Origin: Microlunatus elymi
Lineage (GTDB): Bacteria; Actinomycetota; Actinomycetes; Propionibacteriales; Propionibacteriaceae
DNA length: 64,000 nucleotides
Assembly: GCF_007362775.1 (NCBI RefSeq)
Contig: NZ_CP041692.1
Coordinates: 682,001 to 746,000, forward strand
Direction: 5' to 3'
The notes beneath the pieces are model-generated. The model saw nothing but the letters and a program-made list of their open reading frames with translations. It did no database searches and was not told the DNA's origin. This document shows positions 9,217-20,590 of this stretch, piece after piece (positions within the stretch are counted from its first letter, which is position 1; each line of letters begins with the position of its first letter). A program made the translations under genes and the position numbers.

Positions 9217-10233
9217 ATGAAGGTCCGGAGTCTGGCCGCAGTGGCGGCCTGCGTAGCGTTGATGATCACGGGCTGCTCGGCGTTGCCGCAACGATCATCC
9301 GGCGATCACCACACCGCGTCGGCCGGTCCGGTGGCCGGCCCGTCCGTCACTGCCTCCGGCGCCGGTGGCGGCACCACACCCTCTCCCACCGGTGGCGGCG
9401 CGACGAGCCCCGCCAGTCCGTCGAGCTCAGCCGCCGCGCCGCCGTCCGATCCGGTACGAGAGTTCGACGGCGCGAGCACTGCCGATCCGGCAGACTTCCC
9501 CGGCACGGTGACCAAGGTGGGCTTCAGCACGCCATCGAGAAACATCAGCTGCGGCATGCACGGCAGCACGGTGGTCTGCCAGCTGCAACAGTTCGACTAC
9601 CATCCGACGCCGACGCGGGATTGTCGTGGCGGCGGCAATTGGGGCAGTCAGGTGCATCTGATCGGTGCCGGCAGTGCCGCGTTCGGCTGCGCCGGCGACG
9701 TCGAGAGTGGCGGCCCGCAGTTGCCGTACGGGGCCCAGCTGAAGACGGGCGTCGTCCGGTGTGTCAGCCGTGAGGACGGTGTGACCTGCCAGAACACCAG
9801 CAGCGGAAACGGCTTTCGGGTTTCGCGGCAGGGCTTTGTGTTCTTCCCCACAAGGGAAAGCTCGAATCTACCGGCGGCGCTGGTGGGCCAGTGGGACGGC
9901 CACGGCCGGCGCTTGGTGATCAAGGAATCGGGCGCGTCCGTGCTTACCTACCGGGCCTACCGCTACTGCAGCGACGACCCGACCAAACCGTGCGACAAGG
10001 TCAAGGGCAACGTGATCTACCCCGGCGGCAAGGTGAAGTTCACCCTGCAGCCCGGCGCGAGCACCATCTCCGCCAGCGGCAAGATCACCAGCTCCAACGA
10101 CCCCGCCTACCCGGTCGGCGCAACGGCAACCGTCACCGTGTCCGGGTATCAGCGACTGCTTCGCCTTGCTGGCAAGACCTTCGCCAACTTCTGCGCTCCG
10201 GGCGATCCGAACCTGGGCGAGTGCGGGGCGTAG
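9217..10233 (+). CDS. DUF6636-type secreted lipoprotein
   Basis: Lipoprotein of 338 residues. The signal peptide ends ALMITGC, followed by a Ser/Thr/Gly/Pro-rich linker to about residue 90. A cysteine-rich domain follows with FSTPSRNISCGM, VVCQLQ, GCAGDV, LPYGAQLKTGVVRCVSREDGVTCQNTSSG and GFRVSRQG, the pattern of DUF6636 (probably disulphide bonded, function unknown). The C-terminal 110 residues form an additional region, perhaps a beta domain, with four more cysteines. ATG 9217 is chosen because GGGGAG lies just upstream and the signal peptide starts there. Stands alone after hpaD; a TAGGCT promoter-like -10 sits near 9150. Confidence 0.75.
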   Translation: MKVRSLAAVAACVALMITGCSALPQRSSGDHHTASAGPVAGPSVTASGAGGGTTPSPTGGGATSPASPSSSAAAPPSDPVREFDGASTADPADFPGTVTKVGFSTPSRNISCGMHGSTVVCQLQQFDYHPTPTRDCRGGGNWGSQVHLIGAGSAAFGCAGDVESGGPQLPYGAQLKTGVVRCVSREDGVTCQNTSSGNGFRVSRQGFVFFPTRESSNLPAALVGQWDGHGRRLVIKESGASVLTYRAYRYCSDDPTKPCDKVKGNVIYPGGKVKFTLQPGASTISASGKITSSNDPAYPVGATATVTVSGYQRLLRLAGKTFANFCAPGDPNLGECGA

Positions 10234-10249
10234 GTAACCCGCGGCCGGT

Positions 10250-12038
<1,789 letters not shown>

Positions 12039-12054
12039 GGCGGTCGGCACCTTG

Positions 12055-12381
12055 TCAGTCGTTGTCGGCAAAGACGGTTCGGACGACCTTGACCGCGGAC
12101 ATGGCCTTGGGCCAGCCGGCGTAGAAGGCGAGGTGGATGATCGCCTCGGCCAGTTCTTCCTCGGTGAGTCCGTTGGCCTTGGCCCGGCGCAGATGGCCGA
12201 CGAGCTGTTCGGTGCTGCCGGAGGTGACCAGGCTGGACACTGTGACCAGACTGCGGTCCCGCTGGGAGAGTTCGGGACGTTCCCACACGTCGGCGAACAG
12301 GACGTTGTCGGTGAGGTCGGCGAGCTTCGGCGCGAAGTCTCCGGCCAACCGTTGGGCGGTTGTCAGATTGTCGTCGGACAC
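12055..12381 (-). CDS. Carboxymuconolactone decarboxylase (CMD/AhpD-fold) family protein
   Basis: Small all-helical protein of 108 residues with the CMD pattern: LSQRDRSLVTVSSLVTSG, EQLVGHLRRAKANGLTEEELAEAIIHLAFYAGWP and a terminal MSAVKVVRTVF. No CXXC is present, so it is not an AhpD-type peroxidase; it belongs to the YurZ/CMD-like class often found with aldo-keto reductases. The GTG start has GGAAAGG about 7 nt upstream. It lies 16 nt before the SDR start within the same operon. Function unproven; it may act as a hydroxyacid or quinone handling enzyme. Confidence 0.85.
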   Translation of the reverse strand: MSDDNLTTAQRLAGDFAPKLADLTDNVLFADVWERPELSQRDRSLVTVSSLVTSGSTEQLVGHLRRAKANGLTEEELAEAIIHLAFYAGWPKAMSAVKVVRTVFADND

Positions 12382-12446
12382 GATGATTCCTTTCCAGGCA
12401 GGGTGCTGTTGGCCCTGGTGCGGGCGGTGCGGTGCGTCGATGCGGT

Positions 12447-13440
<994 letters not shown>

Positions 13441-14328
13441 TCAGTCCTCGGGGATGTCTCGGCCGAAGGACGCGAGGGTGATCGCCTCGGGTTCGGGGCC
13501 GCCACGCCGGCCGGTGTCCAGGGCGTCGATCCGGGCCAGCTCGTCGGTGCTGAGATCGAAGTCGAAGACGTCGAAGTTCTCACCGATCCGCTGTGGGTTG
13601 GTCGATTTCGGGATGGCGGAGCGGCCCTGCTGCAGGTGCCAGCGCAACATCACCTGGGCCGGCGACTTGCCGTGTGCCTGAGCGATCTCGCCGATCACCG
13701 GGTCCTGCAGGGTGCTGGTGTGCTGGCCGTCGCGGTAGAAGGTGATGCCGCCGATCGGTGACCAGGCCTGGGTCAGGATGCCGTGCTCGGCGTTCGTCGT
13801 CTGTAGCCCGGGCTGGGAGAAGTACGGGTGCACCTCGATCTGGTTGACCGCCGGGACCACGTTCGCGTGATCCAGCAGGGATCTCAGGTGGTCGACCATG
13901 AAGTTGCTGACCCCGATCGCGCGTACCTTCCCGTCGGCCAGCAAGGTTTCCAGCGCTCGGTAGGCCTCCAGGGTCTTGTCGAAGTCCGACGGCAACGCCT
14001 GATGCAAGATCAACAGATCGAGCTGATCCAGGCCGAGCTTGCGTGCGCTCTTCTCGAACCCGTGCAGCGTCCGGTCATAGCCGTAGTCGCTGATCCAGAT
14101 CTTGGTCTCCACGAACACGTCGGATCGCTCCAGCCCGGAAGCGGCGATCGCCTCGCCGACCTGGCGCTCATTGCCGTACGCGGCGGCTGTGTCGATCAGC
14201 CGGTAGCCGGCTGCCAGGGCCGCCGACACCGCGGCGCGGGTCTCGTCCGGCGGAGTCTGGAAGACGCCGAAGCCCAGCGCCGGCATCACGACCTCGTTGT
14301 TCAAGGACAGGGTGGAACTCTCAGACAT
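13441..14328 (-). CDS. Aldo/keto reductase (AKR5-like)
   Basis: NADPH reductase of 295 residues, close in layout to 2,5-diketo-D-gluconate reductases. Motifs: MPALGFGVFQ, GYRLIDTAAAYGNERQVGEAI (Asp, Tyr), VFVETKIWI (Lys), LLILHQALP (His), IGVSNFMVDHL, VNQIEVHPYF and the cofactor loop AIPKSTNPQRIGEN. The usual LHWP at the catalytic His is here LHQAL, which still keeps the His. ATG 14328 is the start at the conserved N-terminus, though the ribosome site is weak. It lies between the XRE regulator and the frameshifted AKR. Confidence 0.88.
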   Translation of the reverse strand: MSESSTLSLNNEVVMPALGFGVFQTPPDETRAAVSAALAAGYRLIDTAAAYGNERQVGEAIAASGLERSDVFVETKIWISDYGYDRTLHGFEKSARKLGLDQLDLLILHQALPSDFDKTLEAYRALETLLADGKVRAIGVSNFMVDHLRSLLDHANVVPAVNQIEVHPYFSQPGLQTTNAEHGILTQAWSPIGGITFYRDGQHTSTLQDPVIGEIAQAHGKSPAQVMLRWHLQQGRSAIPKSTNPQRIGENFDVFDFDLSTDELARIDALDTGRRGGPEPEAITLASFGRDIPED

Positions 14329-14378
14329 GAGTGATCTCGATTCTTCGTTGTACAGAAGGGAAAGCGGCGTTGTTCCGG

Positions 14379-15269
14379 TCAATCGGTGACGGAGGACGGC
14401 TTGCTCGACTCGGTGGTCTCCTGACCGGCAGCCCAACTGGCCAGCAGCCGGAGTTGATCTTCGGCCGGTGACCCCGGATCGGCGGTGTAGGCGATCAGGA
14501 CCAGGTCATCAGCCGGCAACTCCAAGGCGTTGCCGGTCAGCTCGATCTCGCCGACCACCCGGTTCTGCAGTCGCTTGCGGGTTGTGCGATGCAGCCGGAC
14601 GTTCTGCCGTGCCCACCGGGCCACGAACTCGTCACTGCGGGTGGACAGTTCGCCGATCAGATCGCTCAGGGCCCGGTCCCGCGGGTCGCGGCCGGCCTCG
14701 ATCCGCAGGGCGCCGACCAGGTCGTCGGCCACCGACTCCCAATCGGTGAAGAAGCCCCGTGAATGCGGATCCAGGAACAGATAGCGGGCCAGATTCAGCG
14801 GCAGCCGATCCTCATTCAGAGCACCCCCGTACAGGGCCCGGCACAGCCCGTTCGCCGCCAGGATCTCCATCCGCGGCGTGCGCACATAGGCGGGCAGATC
14901 GGCCATCCCGGCCAGGATCGACAACACCGCCTGACGGGGGCCCGTCGGGGGCGCCGGCTTGCGCCGCGGGCGAGACGCCGGCCGGGGCTCCAGCACCCGC
15001 GCAAGATCGAACAGATGCTGCCGTTCGGCCTCGTCCAACTGCAGTGCCCGCGCGACCGCGTCCAACACCGAATCCGAGGCACCGGCCAGTTGGCCCCGTT
15101 CCAGACGTGCGTAGTAGTCGACGCTCACCCCGGCCAGCGTCGCCACCTCCTCGCGGCGCAAACCCGCGACCCGACGCTGATCGCCGGTCCGGACCAAGCC
15201 GGCACGCTCCGGCGACAACCGCGCCCGACGACTGGTCAGGAACTCCTGAATATCCCTACGCCGATCCAC
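14379..15269 (-). CDS. XRE-family regulator with MmyB-like ligand-binding domain
   Basis: Transcription factor of 296 residues. The N-terminal HTH (about residues 10-75) reads RVAGLRREEVATLAGVSVDYYARLERGQ, the actinobacterial HTH_31 signature. Residues about 110-285 are the MmyB-like PAS-fold domain (LPAYVRTPRMEILAANGLCRALYG, RYLFLDPHSRGFFTDW, ARWARQNVRLH, ELPADDLVLIAYTADPGSPAEDQLRLLASWA), thought to bind fatty-acid-like ligands. GTG 15269 is chosen because it opens the conserved DRRRDIQEFL start. It heads the run of reductases downstream and probably regulates them, since this regulator type commonly sits beside AKR and SDR genes. Confidence 0.85.
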   Translation of the reverse strand: MDRRRDIQEFLTSRRARLSPERAGLVRTGDQRRVAGLRREEVATLAGVSVDYYARLERGQLAGASDSVLDAVARALQLDEAERQHLFDLARVLEPRPASRPRRKPAPPTGPRQAVLSILAGMADLPAYVRTPRMEILAANGLCRALYGGALNEDRLPLNLARYLFLDPHSRGFFTDWESVADDLVGALRIEAGRDPRDRALSDLIGELSTRSDEFVARWARQNVRLHRTTRKRLQNRVVGEIELTGNALELPADDLVLIAYTADPGSPAEDQLRLLASWAAGQETTESSKPSSVTD

Positions 15270-15329
15270 ACCGAGGACGGTACGGGCGAAGCAGCCGCCG
15301 AACCAGGACCTGTCAGTGCACCCCACGCA

Positions 15330-15417
15330 CACCGCGGTAAAAATGTAGGAGCAGACGGCCCAAACCCCTCGAATTCGGGGGTTGGGGACCATCTGCTCCT
15401 ACGTTTTTACCGCGGTG
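15330..15417. repeat. 88-bp near-perfect palindrome between genes
   Basis: Arms at 15330-15355 and 15392-15417 (26 nt each, starting CACCGCGGTAAAAA) pair throughout with a single G-U position. The centre holds a second stem around CCTCGAATTCGG. It follows the aminotransferase stop and precedes the XRE gene on the minus strand. It may terminate transcription, but it is far longer and more symmetric than the other terminators here. A small non-autonomous mobile element or another folded repeat is possible. Confidence 0.7.
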
Positions 15418-15449
15418 CCGGCGAGACAGGGGCGCGCGTACCTGCCTGA

Positions 15450-16832
15450 TCAGCGGGCGGCGATGAAGGAGTCGACCGCGGCCGCTACCTGGTCGACCTG
15501 ATTGATCAACTCGTCCAGGATGGCCGCATCGGCGATCAGCGGCGGGGCCAAGATCAACATGGTGGCGCCGCGATCGTCGGGGCGGGTGAGCAGGCCGGCT
15601 TCGCGCATCGCCGTCGGCATCACGCCGCGGACGAGCTGCTGCGCCTGGTCGGTGGTCAGCGGCCGGCCGCTGCGCCGGTCGGCGGTGAACTCGATCGCGT
15701 AGAAGTAGCCGGTGCCGCGTACGTCGGCGATCGTCGGATGGCTGTCCAGCAACGAATCCAGCCCGGTCTTGAACTGGGGTTCATGATCACGGGCGTTGCC
15801 GACGGCGTTCATCTCGATCATCGCGTCGATGTTGGCGACAGCGGCTGCGGTGGCGACCGGGTGTCCACCCCAGGTGCTGCCGTGGAAGAAGGAGCCGCCG
15901 TCGGGCGAGTCCCAGAGTTGCTCGACCAGGGGCGTACGCACCGCCATCCCGCCCAGCGGCGCGTAGCCGGAGGTGGCGGCCTTGGCGAAGGTGATCACGT
16001 CCGGCACCACCTCGAACCTCGTGCTGCCGAACCAGGCGCCGAGCCGGCCGAAGCCGCAGATCACCTCGTCGGCAACCAGCAGGATCCCATGCTGGTCACA
16101 GATCTTGCGCAGTTCCTGCCAGTAGCCGGCCGGCGGTACCAACGCTCCACGAGAGTTCTGCACCGGTTCGGCGAAGATCGCCGCGATCCGTTCCGGGCCG
16201 ACCTCGTCGATCAGGGACTTCAACCGGGTGATCGACGGCAATCCGGCCGCGCTGCCGCCGTCGGGCACAACCTCGCCGAGGGTGTGCGGGAAGTGCCGGA
16301 CGTCCGGCATCACCGGTTCGAAAGGTTCTTTGTACCAAGGGATTCCGGTCAATGCGAGCGCGCCCATGCTGACCCCGTGATAGGCCATGTCCCGGGCGAT
16401 GATCACGGTCCGCTCCGGTTGTCCCTGACTACGGTGATATTGCCGGGCGAACTTCAACGCGGACTCGACCGCCTCGGAGCCCGAGTTGACGAAGAAGATC
16501 CGATCAAGATCACCGGGGGTCAGCTCGGCGATCCTGGCTGCTGCCTCGATCGCCGACGGATGCGCCGCGCCCCAGTTGGGCCAGTAGGCCAGCTTCTCCA
16601 TCTGCTTCATCGCCGCCGCGACGATGTCCGTACGTCCGTGGCCGATGTTCACGCAGAACAGACCGGACAGCCCGTCCAGGTAGCGGCGCCCCGAATCGTC
16701 GTACACGTAGCAGCCCTCGCCGTGATCGATCACCGGCAGGTCGGGTGACCGCCACGCCTCGGCACGGGTGAAGTGCGGGAACAGGTTCCTGCGCGCCGCG
16801 GCACGGATCTCTGCGGGATCGGGCTGAGTCAT
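15450..16832 (-). CDS. Class III (omega) aminotransferase
   Basis: PLP enzyme of 460 residues that moves an amino group from an amine or omega-amino acid (such as beta-alanine, GABA or putrescine) to pyruvate or another oxo acid. Motifs: FVNSGSEAVESALKFARQYH (phosphate binding), AYHGVSMGALALTG, LLVADEVICGFGRLG (PLP Asp) and ITFAKAATSGYAPLGG with Schiff-base Lys284, and FHGSTWGGHPVA. Length and spacing are normal. The gene stands alone on the minus strand between an intergenic palindrome and REP-like repeats. Substrate cannot be assigned without neighbours of a pathway. Confidence 0.9.
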   Translation of the reverse strand: MTQPDPAEIRAAARRNLFPHFTRAEAWRSPDLPVIDHGEGCYVYDDSGRRYLDGLSGLFCVNIGHGRTDIVAAAMKQMEKLAYWPNWGAAHPSAIEAAARIAELTPGDLDRIFFVNSGSEAVESALKFARQYHRSQGQPERTVIIARDMAYHGVSMGALALTGIPWYKEPFEPVMPDVRHFPHTLGEVVPDGGSAAGLPSITRLKSLIDEVGPERIAAIFAEPVQNSRGALVPPAGYWQELRKICDQHGILLVADEVICGFGRLGAWFGSTRFEVVPDVITFAKAATSGYAPLGGMAVRTPLVEQLWDSPDGGSFFHGSTWGGHPVATAAAVANIDAMIEMNAVGNARDHEPQFKTGLDSLLDSHPTIADVRGTGYFYAIEFTADRRSGRPLTTDQAQQLVRGVMPTAMREAGLLTRPDDRGATMLILAPPLIADAAILDELINQVDQVAAAVDSFIAAR

Positions 16833-16946
16833 GACTGTCCTTCATGGATCGAGTACGTCTACCGACATCTTCCGCCCCGCAGCGTTCGTGGTCCAGTCCC
16901 GCCTGAACCGCGCCCAACCGTGATCCCGAAGCGCTCGGATTCAAGC

Positions 16947-17028
16947 TCCCTGAGCTTGTCGAAGGGCACCCACCGCAAGATTCGGACCGCCCCAGCCCAA
17001 GATCCCTGAGCTTGTCGAAGGGCACCCA
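16947..17028. repeat. REP-like repeats, CCCTGAGCTTGTCGAAGGG type, two direct copies
   Basis: Two identical 26-nt copies at 16947-16972 and 17003-17028, each containing CCTGAGCTTGTCGAAGGG followed by CACCCA, with a period of 56 bases. They lie between the divergently placed start of the aminotransferase and the end of the sulfatase gene. Further copies occur at 33324-33411 and 36175-36196. The core is imperfectly self-complementary, as in extragenic palindromes. Confidence 0.8.
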
Positions 17029-17059
17029 GCTCGCACCAGGTACGGTCCGCACTTCTTGC

Positions 17060-18547
17060 TCAGGACCCCTGGCTTGCGGGCAGGGTCACGCCGAACGGCA
17101 GCCCGCTGTCCGGTGTACGACAAATCTGCTGCAGCCGCCGGTATCCCTCGGCCACGACCTCGGGCCGCTGCGACCACAGATCGGTGGTCTCGTACGGATC
17201 GCGGTCAAGATCGTAGAGCTGACCGACCGGATGATCTTCGTCGAAGGCGACACCTTTCGGCTCGGTGAAGCCGGCACCCGAACCGGTGGTGAATTCGATC
17301 TTCCAGCGGCCCATCCGCAGACCGAACCGGCCGCTCAAGGTGTGGTGCACCAGCAGATCGTCCTCATCGTTGTGGTCGGGATCGGGCCGACCGAGCAGCA
17401 GCCGGGCCCTCGACCGCGAATCCTCGCCGCCGGTGCCCGGATCGACGGCACACAGCTCGGCCAAGGTTGCGTACAGATCGACCAGCCCGACCGGGTGATC
17501 GATCACCGCACCGGCGTCGATCTGAACTGGCCATCGCACCAACAGCGGCTCGCGATGGCCGCCCTCCCAGATGTCTGCCTTCTGGCCTCGGAACGGCCCG
17601 TTCGGCAGATGATCTTCGAGGCGACCGTCCTCGGCGAACAGGGTCGGTGCACCGTTGTCACTGGTGACGATGAAGATCGTGTCGTCCCGGGCGCCGATCT
17701 CGGTCAACGTGCGGTCGATCTCGCCGACCATCCAGTCCACCAGGCAGACAGCATCGGCCCGGTTGCCGATTCCGGTCCGGCCCCGGACGAATTCGGGCGG
17801 TACGCACGGCCGATGAGGGGCCGCGGGAGTCAGGTACAGGAAGAACGGTTGATCATGGTCCCGTTCTCGCAGCCAGCGGACCGCCTCTTGGGTGACTCGA
17901 AGATCAACTTGATCATCCTGCCAGCCCGGCGTCTGAAGTCCGGTCCGCTGCCCGGGAGCGTAGACCTGCTTGGGCTGATCCGGAACGCCGAGAGTTTGAT
18001 CTTGGTCCAGGAAGCAGTAGGGCGCCATGTCCAGCGACGCCGCGATGCCGAAGAACCGATCGAAGCCGCGGGTCGTCGGGCCGTCGGCGAATCCTTGCTG
18101 GTAGTCGATCTCGGCCCCATCCTCCAACTCCTGCGGTGCCCCGAGTCGCGCATCTGCTCCGAACGCGCTGTCGAGATGGCCGTCCCGCCAACGCCACCCG
18201 ACACCGAGATGCCATTTGCCGAAGGCGCCGCAGGCATAGCCGGCCGAGCCGAGCATGCTGGCCAGCGTCGGCCGATCGGGCTCGATGATTGCCGGGCCGT
18301 GCCCCATCAGCACTCCGGACTTGAGCGGCCCGCGCCAGGCGTAGCGGCCGGTCAACAGGGCGTACCGGCTCGGCGTGCAGACGCTGGAAGCCGAATGCGC
18401 ATCGGTGAACCGGACGCCCTGGTCGGCGACGGCATCCATCGCCGGTGTCGGGATCGCCGTGGCACCGTTGCAACCAAGATCACCCCAGCCCATGTCGTCG
18501 GCGAAGATGATCACTACATTGGGACGGCGAACGTCGGAATCGGGCAC
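17060..18547 (-). CDS. Type I sulfatase (formylglycine-dependent)
   Basis: Arylsulfatase-family hydrolase of 495 residues. Metal site FADDMGWGDLG with Asp17/Asp18, the sulfatase signature CTPSRYALLTGRYAWR with Cys57 as the residue oxidised to formylglycine, GKWHLG, and IVTSDNGAP for the distal metal site. No signal peptide is visible, so it may act in the cytosol or be released by another route. The GTG start at 18547 opens PDSDVRRPNVVIIFADD, the usual N-terminus. A hairpin separates it from sqdB upstream on the same strand. Its neighbours suggest a sulfated or sulfonated glycan as substrate, but sulfatases cleave sulfate esters and not the C-S bond of sulfoquinovose. Confidence 0.88.
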   Translation of the reverse strand: MPDSDVRRPNVVIIFADDMGWGDLGCNGATAIPTPAMDAVADQGVRFTDAHSASSVCTPSRYALLTGRYAWRGPLKSGVLMGHGPAIIEPDRPTLASMLGSAGYACGAFGKWHLGVGWRWRDGHLDSAFGADARLGAPQELEDGAEIDYQQGFADGPTTRGFDRFFGIAASLDMAPYCFLDQDQTLGVPDQPKQVYAPGQRTGLQTPGWQDDQVDLRVTQEAVRWLRERDHDQPFFLYLTPAAPHRPCVPPEFVRGRTGIGNRADAVCLVDWMVGEIDRTLTEIGARDDTIFIVTSDNGAPTLFAEDGRLEDHLPNGPFRGQKADIWEGGHREPLLVRWPVQIDAGAVIDHPVGLVDLYATLAELCAVDPGTGGEDSRSRARLLLGRPDPDHNDEDDLLVHHTLSGRFGLRMGRWKIEFTTGSGAGFTEPKGVAFDEDHPVGQLYDLDRDPYETTDLWSQRPEVVAEGYRRLQQICRTPDSGLPFGVTLPASQGS

Positions 18548-18608
18548 GAGTCAACCCAACCACAGCCGGTGCGGCTGTGGCTCAGGTACGGCCGTGCTTC
18601 AGACACGA

Positions 18609-18645
18609 CTGCGGGCCGCCACCCAGTTTGGGTGACGGCCCGCAG
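18609..18645 (-). terminator. Hairpin terminator after sqdB
   Basis: CTGCGGGCCG-x-CACCC pairs with GGGTG-x-CGGCCCGCAG around a short TTT-containing loop. It lies just downstream of the sqdB stop (minus strand) and before the sulfatase start. There is no U-run, as is usual in high-GC actinobacteria. Confidence 0.7.
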
Positions 18646-18665
18646 CCGTACGTGCTGGAACCTGG

Positions 18666-19832
18666 TCAGGCGTTGGCGGGCTCCTTGGCCGGGCGCTTCC
18701 AGGTGACGGTCGGGGCGAGGGCCTCGATGTTCACCCGGTCCTTGTGCGCCGCGACGATGTCGAAGAGCGATTCGATCAACGTGTCGGACAGCAGGTGCGG
18801 CTGCAGACCAAGATCAACAAGCCCGGTGTGCTTGACGTTGTAGTAGTGGTCGGACTGCTCGACCCGCGGGTTGGTGAGCCGCTCGATCTGCACCGGGCCG
18901 GGGAAGTCCTCGGCCACCTTGTCCGCCAGCTGAGCAACCGAGAACGACTCGGTCATCTGATTGAAGACCCGGAACTCGCCGCGGTCGGCCGGGTTCTCCA
19001 CGGCCAGCCGCAGACACTCGACGGTGTCGCGGATGTCCAGGAAACCGCGAGTCTGGCTGCCGTTTCCGTACACGGTCAGCGGCTCGCCCAGCACGGCCTG
19101 GATCACGAACCGGTTCAGCACGGTGCCGAAGACGGAGTCGTAGTCGAAGCGGGTAGCCAGGCGCGGATCGAGCTTGGTGGCGTCGGTCTCCAAGCCGTAC
19201 ACCACGCCCTGGTTCAGATCGGTGGCGCGCAGCCCCCAGATCCGGCAGGCGAACTCAATGTTGTGCGAGTCGTGCACCTTCGACAGGTGGTAGAAGGATC
19301 CCGGCTTCTTCGGGTAGAGCATCCGGTCCTTGCGGCCGTTGTGCTCGACCTCCAGCCAGCCTTCCTCGATGTCGATGTTCGGCGTGCCGTACTCGCCCAT
19401 CGTGCCGAGCTTGACCAGATGGATCTCCGGGTTGACCTCGGCGATCGCGAACAGCAGGTTCAGGTTGCCGATCACGTTGTTGTGCTGGGTGTAGACCGCG
19501 TGCTCGCGGTCGATCATCGAGTACGGCGCGGCACGCTGCTCGGCGTAGTGAATCACCGCGTCCGGCGCGAACTCGCGCAGCGTCTCGTACACGAAGTCGG
19601 CGTCCAGCAGGTCACCGACGTAGTTCTTGATGGTCTTGCCGGAGACTTGCTGCCAGGCCGTGACCCGCGTGTCCATGTCCTCGATCGGGACCAGGCTCTG
19701 CACGCCCAGCTCCTCGTCGTAACCACGGCGGGCCAGGTTGTCCAGGACCGCCACCTCGTGGCCGGCTTGGGAGAAGTGCAGGGCCGTCGGCCACCCGAGG
19801 TAACCGTCACCGCCCAGGATCAGTACTCGCAC
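18666..19832 (-). CDS. sqdB: UDP-sulfoquinovose synthase (SQD1/SqdB family)
   Basis: NAD-dependent SDR enzyme of 388 residues predicted to make UDP-sulfoquinovose from UDP-glucose and sulfite. It has GGDGYLGWPTALHFS (Rossmann), VIHYAEQRAAPYSMID, LGTMGEYGTPNIDIEEG with the catalytic Thr, and FYHLSKVHDSHNIEF with the Tyr-xxx-Lys pair, then QTRGFLDIRDTVEC. These match plant SQD1 and archaeal Agl3 stretch for stretch, not ordinary UDP-glucose epimerases. GTG 19832 is chosen because GGAGGTGG lies 7 nt upstream; the earlier ATG would add a spurious leader. It is divergent from a gtrA gene and near GT2 and GT-C genes. No obvious sulfoquinovosyl-diacylglycerol synthase is in the window. Confidence 0.88.
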   Translation of the reverse strand: MRVLILGGDGYLGWPTALHFSQAGHEVAVLDNLARRGYDEELGVQSLVPIEDMDTRVTAWQQVSGKTIKNYVGDLLDADFVYETLREFAPDAVIHYAEQRAAPYSMIDREHAVYTQHNNVIGNLNLLFAIAEVNPEIHLVKLGTMGEYGTPNIDIEEGWLEVEHNGRKDRMLYPKKPGSFYHLSKVHDSHNIEFACRIWGLRATDLNQGVVYGLETDATKLDPRLATRFDYDSVFGTVLNRFVIQAVLGEPLTVYGNGSQTRGFLDIRDTVECLRLAVENPADRGEFRVFNQMTESFSVAQLADKVAEDFPGPVQIERLTNPRVEQSDHYYNVKHTGLVDLGLQPHLLSDTLIESLFDIVAAHKDRVNIEALAPTVTWKRPAKEPANA

Positions 19833-20050
19833 GAAATTTCCACCTCCGCGGATCGCTTCAAAACACAAGTTGCATCGCTAGTCTTAAGCGGTCCGCCGCT
19901 CAAAACCCTCATCGCATCGTATCTTGTCAATCCTGTTGACCAACTTTCGCTGACCGTGTGCCTGCTGTGAAGTTCTGCTGGATGGGCTTGTGAGCGGCTG
20001 AAGTTGGACCAAATGCGGACTTGCGCGCCGGAAGGTGAAGACTGAGCGAC

Positions 20051-20584
20051 ATGGCATCAGTCCCCGAAGTGAACGGCCCGACGGTGGATCCCGGCGTCGC
20101 CGAACCGGTCGGCTCGCAATCACTCGCTGGCACGGGCCCGGCCTCGCGTCACGGACTGTTCGGTCGGCTGATGCGGGCCGGGGTCACCTCGGTTGGGGCG
20201 ACGATCCTGTCCCACGGCACCTATGTGGCACTGCTCGCTGCGGCGCACGCGAATGCGACCATCGCCAGCACGATCTCGTTCCTGGTCGGCGCCAGCTTCA
20301 ACTACTTCGTCGGTCGACGGATCACCTGGGGGCGCAAGCACCGGCCGCACCCGATCAAGGAGACGCTGCCGTACCTGGCTGTCATCGCAGCCAGCGGTAC
20401 GTTGTCGATCGTCGTGGCCACGGTCGTCCAGCACGTGATCGGTCCGATGGGGCTGTCCGACCTGCGGCGAACCGCCGTACTGGAACTGGCGAACATCTGT
20501 TCCTACGGCGTGGTGTTCATCTTCAAGTTCACCCTCCTGGACCGGCTGGTCTTCCGCCACCACGAGGACCACACACCCCGTTGA
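20051..20584 (+). CDS. GtrA-family membrane protein
   Basis: Small polytopic protein, 177 residues, with four membrane helices (about residues 45-65, 75-95, 112-132 and 148-168) and the GtrA-family patterns SVGATILSHGTYVALL, ASTISFLVGASFNYFVGRRITWG and NICSYGVVFIFKFTLLDRLVFR. Family members are thought to help polyprenyl-linked sugars cross the membrane or to assist a glycosyltransferase. It converges with the GT2 gene, ending 7 bases before that gene's stop; the pair is a common GtrA-GT2 arrangement although here on opposite strands. Confidence 0.87.
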   Translation: MASVPEVNGPTVDPGVAEPVGSQSLAGTGPASRHGLFGRLMRAGVTSVGATILSHGTYVALLAAAHANATIASTISFLVGASFNYFVGRRITWGRKHRPHPIKETLPYLAVIAASGTLSIVVATVVQHVIGPMGLSDLRRTAVLELANICSYGVVFIFKFTLLDRLVFRHHEDHTPR

Positions 20585-20590
20585 GTGGGC

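Noticed and set aside
17060-19832. Complete sulfoquinovose degradation pathway
   Set aside because: Only sqdB (synthesis) and a sulfate-ester sulfatase are present; no sulfoquinovosidase, isomerase or aldolase set is seen.
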